A stretch of DNA of 17,062 nt from Clostridia bacterium (GTDB taxonomy: Bacteria > Bacillota > Clostridia > Christensenellales > UBA1242): assembly GCA_017537405.1 (NCBI GenBank), contig JAFYKU010000010.1, positions 1 to 17,062 of the forward strand. The letters are read 5' to 3'. Position 1 is the stretch's first letter. The number at the start of each line of letters is the position of its first letter. Positions 1 through 7,108 of this stretch are shown here, piece by piece. Below the pieces are notes generated by a model. It made no database searches and was not told the origin of the DNA. It saw only the letters and a list, made by a program, of their open reading frames with translations. The position numbers and the translations under genes were made by a program.

Positions 1-692
1 CAGCTGATATTATTGTTACTTGTGCATTTGGACAAATTTTAAAACAGAGTGTTTTAGATGCAACTCCACATGGTGTTATTAATGTTCATGGTAGTTTGTT
101 GCCGCGTTATCGTGGTGCGGCTCCGGTACAATGGTCTGTAATTAATGGTGACGAAGAGACGGGTGTGACGATTTTACAAACTGAACTTGGTTTGGATTGT
201 GGCCCGATGATTTGTTCATTGCCAATCAAAATTGAGCCAACTGCGACTGCGGGAGAAGTGTTGCAAGCTATGGTACCGGTTGGTGTACAGGCTTTATTGA
301 CAGCTTTAGAACAAATTGAAAAAGGCGTGGCGCAGTTTGTGCCACAAAACGAAAATGAAGTTACGATGGCACCTATGTTGAATAAAGAAATGGCGCGCAT
401 TGATTGGACAAAAAATGCTGTCGATTTAATGAACTTAGTGAGAGGGTTAAATCCTTGGCCGATCGCTTATTTTAAATTAAATGATGAATTTGTAAAAGTA
501 TATCAAGCAACCGCATTGGAAGGGAAAGCTGTTCCTGGTAAGGTAGTTCAATGTAATGCGCGTGATGGTTTGGTGGTTGGTTGTGGAAATGGTTTATTGA
601 GGGTTGATACTTTACAGTTGCCTGGAAAAAAAGTTATGGCTGGAAAGGATTTTTGCAATGGACGCGATATAAGTTCACTGGTGTTGGAGTAA
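1..692 (+). CDS. fmt: Methionyl-tRNA formyltransferase, 5'-truncated by window edge
   Basis: Fmt transfers a formyl group from 10-formyl-THF to Met-tRNAi in the cytoplasm, allowing translation initiation with fMet. The reading frame is open from the window edge (first whole codon at base 3) to the TAA at 690-692, so only the 3' part is present. Visible family features are the formyl-transfer motif with Asn and His in INVHGSLLPRYRG, followed by the conserved GVTILQTELGLDCG stretch holding the catalytic Asp. The C-terminal tRNA-binding domain includes IDWTKNAVDLMNLVRGLNPWP. Most family members have HAS where this one has HGS. It lies immediately upstream of rlmN with only 2 nt between stop and start, as expected for co-transcription. 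The missing 5' part presumably holds the rest of the Rossmann fold. Identification is firm. Confidence 0.96.
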   Translation, partial: ADIIVTCAFGQILKQSVLDATPHGVINVHGSLLPRYRGAAPVQWSVINGDEETGVTILQTELGLDCGPMICSLPIKIEPTATAGEVLQAMVPVGVQALLTALEQIEKGVAQFVPQNENEVTMAPMLNKEMARIDWTKNAVDLMNLVRGLNPWPIAYFKLNDEFVKVYQATALEGKAVPGKVVQCNARDGLVVGCGNGLLRVDTLQLPGKKVMAGKDFCNGRDISSLVLE

Positions 693-694
693 TT

Positions 695-1756
695 ATGAAG
701 TACATTTATGATTTATCTTTAGAAGAACTAAAGGAAGTATTAAAGCCCTTAAATGTGCCACAATTTCGTGCTGGACAAGTTTATGGGGCTTTACACCAAG
801 GTGTTGCAGTTGAAAATATCACGAACATTCCTAAGGATTTGCGAGCTTGGTTAAAAGAACAATTTGATTGCAATTTACCAGAAATTGTGCGGGAACAAAT
901 TTCCAAAGATGGAACTAAGAAATATTTATTAGCTTATCAAAAAACAGATTTGATTGAGTGTGTTTTATTGAGTCAAAATTATGGAAATACATTGTGTGTG
1001 TCAACGCAGGTTGGTTGTCGAATGGGTTGTCGTTTTTGCGCAAGTGGAAAAAATGGCTTAGTACGGAATTTGACTGCGGGTGAAATTTTAGCGCAAGTTT
1101 TATTAATCAATCGTTTGAATACGACGGATAAAATGCGTGGTGTGACTAATATTGTTTTAATGGGTTCGGGGGAACCGTTAGATAATTATGAAAATGTTAT
1201 GCGTTTTTTACAGTTGGTAAGTAGTCCAGATGGAATTAATATAAGTGCGCGTAACATAAGTTTATCAACATCAGGATTAGTGCCGCAAATTAAGAAGTTC
1301 GCTGATGAAAAGACGCAAGTTAATTTATGTATTTCTTTACATGCTCCTAATGATGATTTGCGCCAACAAATTATGCCTGTGGCAAAACGCTATTCAATTA
1401 AAGAATTAATTGACGCGGCAAAATATTATTTTCAACAGACTCATCGCCGTGTGATTTTTGAATATTCTTTAATGATGAAAGATGGTCAGCCATTTAATTG
1501 TGCAGTAGGACAAGCGCGTGAGTTGGCTAATTTAGTGCGTGGTTTTCAGTCACATATAAATTTGATTAACTTAAACCCTTTAAATTTTGACAAAAATGCT
1601 ATTTTAACTCCGCCGAGTCGTGAAGTAGCAATGACTTTTATGGATGCTGTTATCAAAAGCGGTGTTTCTTGTACAATGCGCAAAAATAAAGGTGACGATA
1701 TTGATGGGGCGTGCGGTCAATTGCGTTTGCGTCATTTGGAAACAGAAAATAATTAA
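695..1756 (+). CDS. rlmN: 23S rRNA (A2503-C2) / tRNA (A37-C2) methyltransferase RlmN, radical SAM
   Basis: This radical-SAM enzyme methylates C2 of A2503 in 23S rRNA and of A37 in some tRNAs. With the ATG at 695 the protein has 353 residues, the usual size. I chose this start because a GGAG (686-689) lies 5 nt before it; an in-frame ATG at 653 lies inside fmt and would add 14 unrelated residues. The [4Fe-4S]/SAM motif CxxxCxxC is at Cys108, Cys112 and Cys115. Cys101, seven residues earlier, matches the catalytic Cys118 of E. coli RlmN. The C-terminal GDDIDGACGQL places Cys340 at the equivalent of the methyl-carrying Cys355. No sign of Cfr-type resistance function is evident; the housekeeping context (fmt-rlmN) favours RlmN. 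Its stop overlaps the stop of the convergent ZIP gene by 3 nt. Confidence 0.97.
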   Translation: MKYIYDLSLEELKEVLKPLNVPQFRAGQVYGALHQGVAVENITNIPKDLRAWLKEQFDCNLPEIVREQISKDGTKKYLLAYQKTDLIECVLLSQNYGNTLCVSTQVGCRMGCRFCASGKNGLVRNLTAGEILAQVLLINRLNTTDKMRGVTNIVLMGSGEPLDNYENVMRFLQLVSSPDGINISARNISLSTSGLVPQIKKFADEKTQVNLCISLHAPNDDLRQQIMPVAKRYSIKELIDAAKYYFQQTHRRVIFEYSLMMKDGQPFNCAVGQARELANLVRGFQSHINLINLNPLNFDKNAILTPPSREVAMTFMDAVIKSGVSCTMRKNKGDDIDGACGQLRLRHLETENN

Positions 1757-2535
1757 ATTGCAATCGCTAAATCAAGAATCATCATTATAACAAAGCCAAT
1801 GATAAAGCCGAATACACCTAAGGTGCGGTTTTGGGGTGCGATATCGGGAATTAATTCACTAATGACGACTGTAATCATGGCACCAGCTGCAAAGGTGAAA
1901 AAGAATGGGAGAATGCTCCGAATTGAGATCGTAATAAAATAACCTATAATTGCTGCAATTATTTCCATGATACCACTAGATTGTCCGATAAGGAAGGCTT
2001 TGCGTTTACTCATACCATCACGATAAAGTGGAACAGAAATAGCAATTCCATCGGGAATATTTTGTATGCCAATTCCGAGTGCAATCATTAAAGCTCCGGT
2101 TAAGCTACACCCACTCATACCAATAGCAAAGCCACTAAAGCCGACACCAACGGCAAGCCCTTCGGGAATATTGTGTAACGGCATGACACCAATAATAAGC
2201 ATACTGCGTTTTTTTTCAATGGCATTGGGTAGTTTTTTATCAATGATGATACCGCTAATGATAATAAAAAATCCGCCACATAAAAACCCAATTGCAGGAA
2301 GTAACCATGAATTTTGCCAAAATTCGTTGGCAAGATTTATGGCGGGTATTGTTAGAGACCATATTGACGCTGCGGTCATAAGTCCGGCGCTTACACTTAG
2401 CATAATATCTAAGGGTTTTTTATGAATTGATTTAAAACAAAAAACCACAGCGGAGCCTAAGGCGGTTAAAAGATAAGTAAATAATGACGCTATAAGTAAT
2501 AAAACAAAAGGATGGATTTGCGTCAAAAAATTCAT
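1753..2535 (-). CDS. ZIP-family (GufA/ZupT-like) divalent metal transporter
   Basis: Predicted inner-membrane transporter of Zn2+ or related divalent metals, 260 residues. About eight hydrophobic segments are spread over the whole length. The two ZIP signature helices are visible: HNIPEGLAVGVGF (residues 121-133) and QNIPDGIAISVP (158-169). Their His, Asn, Glu, Gln and Asp residues form the binuclear metal site in the family. The Gln instead of His in the second helix resembles the GufA subgroup, and Asp replaces the common Glu. There is no His-rich cytoplasmic loop. The gene is on the opposite strand to both neighbours and sits where Bacillus-type genomes carry phosphatase, kinase and rsgA genes, so it looks inserted. 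I found no convincing Shine-Dalgarno or promoter upstream. Substrate (Zn, Fe, Mn) cannot be read from the sequence. Confidence 0.88.
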   Translation of the reverse strand: MNFLTQIHPFVLLLIASLFTYLLTALGSAVVFCFKSIHKKPLDIMLSVSAGLMTAASIWSLTIPAINLANEFWQNSWLLPAIGFLCGGFFIIISGIIIDKKLPNAIEKKRSMLIIGVMPLHNIPEGLAVGVGFSGFAIGMSGCSLTGALMIALGIGIQNIPDGIAISVPLYRDGMSKRKAFLIGQSSGIMEIIAAIIGYFITISIRSILPFFFTFAAGAMITVVISELIPDIAPQNRTLGVFGFIIGFVIMMILDLAIAI

Positions 2536-2559
2536 ATTCTTATCTATGAAAGAAATCTA

Positions 2560-2600
2560 TTTTATGTTTTTGTTTAATGTGATATAATTCAAAGTAGGTA
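2560..2600 (+). promoter_or_regulatory. Extended -10 promoter for the rpe-like gene
   Basis: A perfect extended -10 (TG at 2580-2581, TATAAT at 2583-2588) lies 15 nt before the start codon at 2604. The -35 region is poor. The implied transcript start near 2595 leaves a leader of about 9 nt, which contains GTAGGT as a weak ribosome site. The 11-mer TGTGATATAAT (2578-2588) recurs exactly at the rpmB promoter (3243-3253). Confidence 0.6.
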
Positions 2601-2603
2601 AAA

Positions 2604-3236
2604 ATGCAAATTTCGATTTCTATTGAGCCGTATTTAACGGCAGAAAAAAAACGGCTGCAAAAGTACATTGAAGAAATAGTTCAATTAAGTCGTCAAATGT
2701 CGTTAATGAATCATGAACTGTCATTGCATTTTGATTACTTTAAAAGTAATCCGGAAGTTTTTAAATTAGTACAAAGTTATACTTCTGAAATAAAAATTGA
2801 TTTGCATCTTATGCAAGAACCAGTAAATTCATTGGATGGTTTTCGCTCTGTATCATTTGATGCAGAAGATTTAAAACAACAAAAATGCGAACTTGTTTCT
2901 AAGGTCCAAGATGAGAGACGCGGATTGGTACTTGATCTAGGTTATCGTGTTGCGGACTATAAGGATTTAATTAAGCAAGTTTCGTATATTATTTTAATGT
3001 CAGTTAAATGCGGAAAATCTGGTCAAGTTTTTCAAGAGTCGGTATTGTCTCTTGTGCGTGAAATTCGTATGATTAATCCATCGGTAATTGTAATAATTGA
3101 TGGCGGAGTGAATGAAAACAACATAAAAATGATTCAAAAAGAGGGGATTGATGTTGTCGTCGTTGGAAGTTATGCGAAAAAATGCTATGAAACTGGGGAA
3201 TTTGAACAAGGTATAAATAGGTTGTTGCATGTTTAA
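2604..3236 (+). CDS. Diverged ribulose-phosphate 3-epimerase-like protein
   Basis: A 210-residue TIM-barrel-type protein that I read as a strongly diverged ribulose-phosphate 3-epimerase (Rpe interconverts ribulose-5-P and xylulose-5-P in the pentose phosphate pathway). The four metal ligands of Rpe have candidates in the right order and spacing: His42 and Asp44 in LHFDYF (family HxDxMDG), His68 in IDLHLM, and Asp166 in IIDGGVNENNI. The C-terminal phosphate-binding VVVVGSYA also matches. However, the N-terminal SxLxAD motif is not recognisable, the MDG after the first ligands is gone, and the flexible loop usually MTVNPGFGGQ reads MSVKCGKSGQ. Gene order supports the assignment: rpe lies between rlmN/rsgA and rpmB in Bacillus. 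It may be a working enzyme with altered loops or a paralogue with another substrate. Substrate and activity are uncertain. Confidence 0.68.
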   Translation: MQISISIEPYLTAEKKRLQKYIEEIVQLSRQMSLMNHELSLHFDYFKSNPEVFKLVQSYTSEIKIDLHLMQEPVNSLDGFRSVSFDAEDLKQQKCELVSKVQDERRGLVLDLGYRVADYKDLIKQVSYIILMSVKCGKSGQVFQESVLSLVREIRMINPSVIVIIDGGVNENNIKMIQKEGIDVVVVGSYAKKCYETGEFEQGINRLLHV

Positions 3237-3259
3237 ATTTACTGTGATATAATGCTCGC
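3225..3259 (+). promoter_or_regulatory. Strong promoter for rpmB, probably giving a leaderless mRNA
   Basis: TTGCAT (3225-3230), a 17-nt spacer and TATAAT (3248-3253) with an extended-10 TG at 3245-3246. The -35 lies inside the end of the upstream rpe-like gene. Only 6 nt separate the -10 from the rpmB ATG at 3260, so the transcript should start at or next to the A of the start codon; no Shine-Dalgarno is present. Confidence 0.72.
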
Positions 3260-3448
3260 ATGAGCAGAGTTTGTGATTTATGTGGAAAAGACAAATTAGC
3301 AGGTAATACTGTTTCTCACAGTAACCGTAAAGCACCAAAGAAAAGTATTCCTAATTTACAAAAGGAAACTATTACATTTGAAGATGGTGCAAAAGTAACT
3401 TTAAAAGTTTGTACTAAATGCAAAAAAACTTTAAATAAAGTTGGGTAA
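3260..3448 (+). CDS. rpmB: 50S ribosomal protein L28, zinc-binding (C+) form
   Basis: Structural protein of the large ribosomal subunit, 62 residues, the usual length for bacterial L28. It starts MSRVCDLCGK and contains the basic GNTVSHSNRKAPK segment typical of the family. Two CxxC pairs (Cys5/Cys8 and Cys51/Cys54) show that this is the zinc-ribbon form. It opens the rpmB - yloU - fakA-like unit found in many Firmicutes and has its own strong promoter, apparently leaderless. In organisms with both forms the C+ L28 is zinc-dependent; a ZIP transporter gene lies nearby at 1753-2535, but nothing in the sequence links their regulation. Confidence 0.95.
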   Translation: MSRVCDLCGKDKLAGNTVSHSNRKAPKKSIPNLQKETITFEDGAKVTLKVCTKCKKTLNKVG

Positions 3449-3454
3449 TTTTTG

Positions 3455-3796
3455 ATGGCTATAAGTACTTCAAATTTATATGGTAACATTGCTGTTTCAC
3501 GCGAGGCCATTCGCACGGTTGCGGGTATCGCGGCTTTAGAATGTTATGGAATTTGGGGTGTCGGACGCAAACGCACTGTGCGTAATTCAGCAAGTGAAAT
3601 ACGCTTGCGCAATGGTGTTCGTGTCTGGGCTAGCAAAAACAAAGTCGGTATTTATATTGACTTAATTATTTGCTTTGGTATGCCCGTTGATGAGATTATT
3701 AATTCGGTACGCAATACAATTAAGTATAATGTAGAAAACTTTAGTGGTATGGAAGTTCTGTTTGTTGATATTCGCGTCATGGGTATTCGTAAATAA
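3455..3796 (+). CDS. Asp23/YloU family envelope-stress protein
   Basis: A 113-residue Asp23/Gls24 (DUF322) family protein corresponding to Bacillus YloU. The family signature is visible from the N terminus: GNIAVSREAIRTVAGIAALECYGIWGV, then a basic loop, then the beta-rich VGIYIDLIICFGMPVDEIINSVRNTIKYNVEN and the terminal VLFVDIRVMGIRK. YloU-type proteins are small cytoplasmic or membrane-associated proteins whose biochemical role is not settled; staphylococcal Asp23 is linked to envelope stress. The start is the ATG at 3455, directly preceded by a possible TTG at 3452. It lies 6 nt after the rpmB stop and 17 nt before the fakA-like gene, matching the conserved rpmB-yloU-yloV order. There is only a weak ribosome site, so translation may be coupled to rpmB. 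Confidence 0.9.
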   Translation: MAISTSNLYGNIAVSREAIRTVAGIAALECYGIWGVGRKRTVRNSASEIRLRNGVRVWASKNKVGIYIDLIICFGMPVDEIINSVRNTIKYNVENFSGMEVLFVDIRVMGIRK

Positions 3797-3813
3797 TGTG
3801 AAAGGAATTTAAA

Positions 3814-5562
3814 ATGAATAAAACAACAGTGAAAAAAAAAGCAAGTACTAAAACAAGTTCAAAAACAACAAGTAAAGCGACTACAAAAGTAAAGGTTGCA
3901 GAAGTTGCTGGGGAAAAAACCCCAATTCTTAATCTTACTGGAGCGATGTTGAAACGAATGTTTCTTGGCGCTTATAATTTATTGGACAAAAATAAAGAAT
4001 ATATTAACAGCATGAATGTTTTCCCTGTACCAGACGGTGATACAGGTTTGAATATGAGCTTAACTTTCCGTTCTGCAATGACTGAAATCGAAAATGTTGG
4101 TAGCAGTAACTTGGTAGAGTTGACAGAAGGTATTGCGCGTGGTGCTTTGAAAGGTGCGCGTGGTAACAGTGGTGTTATTACCAGTCAAATTTTGAAAGGT
4201 ATGATGTCTGTTATTGGTAAAGTTGGTAGCGCAAAGATTACAACCCGTGTTTTTGCGGCTGCTATGACTGAAGGTGCGAAAACAGCTTATGCGGCGGTTA
4301 CTTTGCCAAAAGAAGGAACTATTTTGACAGTTATTCGTGTAATGGCGGAAGAAGCGGAAAAAATTGCGCGTAATACAACAGATTTTATTTCATTTTTACA
4401 AAAAGTTGTTGATGCTGGTGAAGTTATATTGGCAAAAACACCAGATATGTTACCTGTTTTGAAAAAAGCTGGTGTTGTGGATTCTGGTGGTCGCGGTATT
4501 ATTACCATTTTCATGGGCTTGTTAGCAACATTGGAAGGTAATTTAGAAGTTAAAGAATTAAAAAAAGATACTGATACAATGGTTTTCCGTGATACTGCGG
4601 ATGAAGTTGCGGAAATTGAAGATATTGGCGAAATTGAATTTGCTTATTGTACAGAATTCTTTGTTGTTAACATCAAGAAGACGACAACCATGGCAAGTAT
4701 TGATAAATTCCGTGTTCGTTTGATGGAATTGGGTGATAGTGTAATCTGTGTTGGCGACTTAACAATGGTTAAAGTTCATGTTCATACGAATACACCGAAC
4801 TTGGCTTTGGGTGCCGCATTGGAATTAGGTGAAATTACCAAAATCAAGATTGAAAATATGTTGGAACAAAATCGTGAATTGCGCAATAATCGTAATATTC
4901 CAGATAAAGAGCAAGGTATGGTGCAAGTTGCAACTGGCGAAGGTATTTGTAATTTATTACGCGATTTAGGTGTTGATTTTGTTATCAAGGGCGGTCAAAC
5001 CAGCAATCCAAGTGCAGAAGAAATTGCAACCGCATGTGACCGCGTTCATGCGAAAACTGTTTTTGTTTTCCCAAATAATAAAAACATTACTTTGGCGGCA
5101 ATGAATGCTCAGTCATTGACCAAGAAGAATATTGTTATTATTCCTACCAAGAGTGTTTGTGAGGGTATTTCGGCGGCTATTGCTTTCTCACCAGATGCAA
5201 GTGTTGATGAAAATACGGAAACTTTCTTACAAACAATGGAAAATGTAGTTTCTGCATCTGTTACTTATGCAGTGCGTGATACTAAAATGGATAACCTTGA
5301 TATTAAGAAAGGTGATACCATTGGTTTAGATGAAAAAGCAATAATCGCAAAGGGCAAAAATCCAAACGAAGTTGCGATGAAGTTATGTGAAATCTTGTAC
5401 AAAGATTCAATGGGTTCAATCACAATTTATTTTGGTGAAGATGTTAAAGAATCCGATGCGCAAGCTGTTGCTGAAAAAATTCAAAACAAATTCCCAATGG
5501 TTGATGTTACCATTGTTAATGGCGGTCAAAATATTTATTACTATGTTATTGCTTTGGAATAA
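3814..5562 (+). CDS. FakA/YloV-like fatty-acid kinase ATP-binding subunit (DhaL/DAK2 domain)
   Basis: FakA-type proteins phosphorylate fatty acids held by a FakB (DegV-family) partner, feeding exogenous fatty acids into phospholipid synthesis. This protein has 582 residues. The DhaL nucleotide-binding domain starts near residue 40 and shows NVFPVPDGDTGLNM with metal-binding Asp74 and Asp76, and ARGALKGARGNSGVITSQIL. The middle domain follows, then a C-terminal domain ending in VDVTIVNGGQNIYYYVIALE. No fakB is in this window. Residues 1-37 form an unusual extension with 10 Lys, 9 Thr and 4 Ser and no expected structure. The ATG at 3814 is supported by AAAGGAA (3801-3807), six nt upstream, so the extension appears translated. 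It is the last gene of the rpmB-yloU-fakA unit. Family assignment is firm; the exact lipid substrate is unknown. Confidence 0.9.
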   Translation: MNKTTVKKKASTKTSSKTTSKATTKVKVAEVAGEKTPILNLTGAMLKRMFLGAYNLLDKNKEYINSMNVFPVPDGDTGLNMSLTFRSAMTEIENVGSSNLVELTEGIARGALKGARGNSGVITSQILKGMMSVIGKVGSAKITTRVFAAAMTEGAKTAYAAVTLPKEGTILTVIRVMAEEAEKIARNTTDFISFLQKVVDAGEVILAKTPDMLPVLKKAGVVDSGGRGIITIFMGLLATLEGNLEVKELKKDTDTMVFRDTADEVAEIEDIGEIEFAYCTEFFVVNIKKTTTMASIDKFRVRLMELGDSVICVGDLTMVKVHVHTNTPNLALGAALELGEITKIKIENMLEQNRELRNNRNIPDKEQGMVQVATGEGICNLLRDLGVDFVIKGGQTSNPSAEEIATACDRVHAKTVFVFPNNKNITLAAMNAQSLTKKNIVIIPTKSVCEGISAAIAFSPDASVDENTETFLQTMENVVSASVTYAVRDTKMDNLDIKKGDTIGLDEKAIIAKGKNPNEVAMKLCEILYKDSMGSITIYFGEDVKESDAQAVAEKIQNKFPMVDVTIVNGGQNIYYYVIALE

Positions 5563-5592
5563 AATTTCTTTTTTGACAAATTTTTAAGATGA

Positions 5593-5620
5593 AAAGCGCA
5601 TAACTTTGGTTATGCGCTTT
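5593..5620 (+). promoter_or_regulatory. Perfect 12-bp hairpin enclosing the murE start codon
   Basis: AAAGCGCATAAC (5593-5604), loop TTTG, then the exact reverse complement (5609-5620). The murE ATG at 5612-5614 is inside the right arm. The U-tract after it is poor (TTTCGTTGTG), so a plain intrinsic terminator for the fakA unit is possible but not ideal; occlusion of the murE start is an alternative reading. A perfect TTGACA (5573-5578) sits upstream, but no good -10 follows at normal spacing. Confidence 0.65.
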
Positions 5621-7108
5621 CGTTGTGTAAAAATAGCTGGTGTTAGTGTAAAAATAAATGGTTTATATCATGATAGTCGGCAAGTACAACCCGGTGGGTT
5701 GTATTTTGCGTTAAGAGATACACGGTACATTGCCGAAGCTGTAGAAAAGGGGGCGTTTGTTGTCGTAACTAACGATGCGGCAGTTGTTTTGCCGAAAGAG
5801 GTAACAAAGATTATAGTATCCGATGTGCGTTCTGCTATGGCATTGGCTGCGAAAGAATTTTATGGTAATGTTGCGGATAAAATGCGAATTTCAGGTGTTG
5901 TTGGTACTAATGGTAAAACGACAACAAGTTATATTTTGCGTGAAATTTTGGAATGCGCTTTTGAGCGACCCATTGGTTTGATTGGAACTAACGGGATTTT
6001 TAATGCTGGTAAAGATTGGAATAGTATTGCGACTTTGACGACACCAGACCCAATTGATTTGCATCATGCTTTATTTGATATGTTTCAAAATGGTGTTCGT
6101 GATGTAGTGATGGAGGTATCAGCGCATGCAATTTATTATCACAAAGTAGATGGAATTAATTTTAATGGTGTGATATTTACAAATATTACACAGGATCATT
6201 TAGATTTCTTTGGTAATTTCGAAAATTATAAAAATACGAAGTTAGGTTTTTTCCGTAAGTTAAGGTGTGGCAATGTAATCGTGAATGCAGATGATAAATA
6301 TGGGCGAGATGTAGTAGCTGCTTTAAAGGGGCAATCACAAATTTATAGCACATCATATTCTTTACAAAACAATTTAATGTCAGGTGTAAGTCAATGGGCT
6401 TTTGTTGAAAAAGTAAAAATGTTTGTTTATGGCAGTGATTTTTGTCTGAGTAAGATTGGTCAATGTCATTTGTCTTTGCCTGGGCGCTATAATATCTGCA
6501 ATGCAGTTGGTGCAGCTTTATTGGCATTGCGTTATGATGTTTCGTCTAATGTGATAAAACAAGCGTTAGCAAAGATGCCTGCAGTTCCAGGGCGTTTTAA
6601 TTTTTATAATATTAATGGAGTAAATGCTATTATCGATTTTGCGCATACACCGGATGGATTAAGACAATTATTACAGAATGTGCGACTGACAATGTCGAAT
6701 AATGCAAAGCTTTGGGTTGTGTTTGGTTGTGGTGGCGATCGTGACCGTGGCAAACGACCTTTAATGGGAAAAATTGCTTATCAATTAGCCGACTATACTG
6801 TTTTAACAAGTGATAATCCAAGAACCGAAGAACCTGTTGCTATTATTGATGAAATTGAGCGAGGTATCATTACTGCAAATACATTTACAGTAAAAGATTA
6901 CTTAGATGAAAAATTAAGCAAAAAATACTTGCGTATTGTAGATCGTGAAAAAGCAATTCATTATGCTATTAATCATGCAAGTGTTGGTGATGTTGTTGTT
7001 ATTGCTGGCAAAGGTCATGAAAATTACATTGAAATTAATCATCAAAAAATTCCGTATATGGATAGCAAAGTGTTAGATAATATTTTACGGGGGAAATGTG
7101 GATTATAA
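5612..7108 (+). CDS. murE: UDP-MurNAc-tripeptide synthetase, predicted meso-DAP-adding
   Basis: MurE adds the third residue to UDP-MurNAc-L-Ala-D-Glu in the cytoplasm. With ATG 5612 it has 498 residues; TTG at 5606 would add two. No Shine-Dalgarno is visible. Domains: N-terminal uridine-binding part with YHDSRQVQPG, the P-loop GTNGKTT (98-104), TLTTPDP, then EVSAHAI (family EVSSHAL, so one Ser is Ala), TQDHLDFFG, the ENYKNTK Lys210 matching the carbamylated lysine, IIDFAHTPDG, and the C-terminal IAGKGHENY. The amino-acid-selecting motif reads DNPRTEEP (401-408); DNPR is the meso-diaminopimelate type rather than the lysine type. The N terminus looks short: the usual first helix before the DSR segment is missing. 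The 3' end overlaps mraY by 11 nt, so the two are translationally linked. Confidence 0.95.
   Translation: MRFRCVKIAGVSVKINGLYHDSRQVQPGGLYFALRDTRYIAEAVEKGAFVVVTNDAAVVLPKEVTKIIVSDVRSAMALAAKEFYGNVADKMRISGVVGTNGKTTTSYILREILECAFERPIGLIGTNGIFNAGKDWNSIATLTTPDPIDLHHALFDMFQNGVRDVVMEVSAHAIYYHKVDGINFNGVIFTNITQDHLDFFGNFENYKNTKLGFFRKLRCGNVIVNADDKYGRDVVAALKGQSQIYSTSYSLQNNLMSGVSQWAFVEKVKMFVYGSDFCLSKIGQCHLSLPGRYNICNAVGAALLALRYDVSSNVIKQALAKMPAVPGRFNFYNINGVNAIIDFAHTPDGLRQLLQNVRLTMSNNAKLWVVFGCGGDRDRGKRPLMGKIAYQLADYTVLTSDNPRTEEPVAIIDEIERGIITANTFTVKDYLDEKLSKKYLRIVDREKAIHYAINHASVGDVVVIAGKGHENYIEINHQKIPYMDSKVLDNILRGKCGL

Noticed and set aside
653..694. Upstream in-frame ATG for rlmN
   Set aside because: It lies within fmt, adds residues with no family similarity, and the ATG at 695 has a GGAG at proper spacing.
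2066..2425. 119-codon plus-strand frame inside the ZIP gene
   Set aside because: It is antisense to a gene with clear ZIP motifs, shows no family pattern and has no ribosome site.
5573..5578. Perfect TTGACA after fakA as a murE promoter
   Set aside because: No acceptable -10 lies 16-18 nt downstream; the region is occupied by the hairpin. Kept only as a remark.
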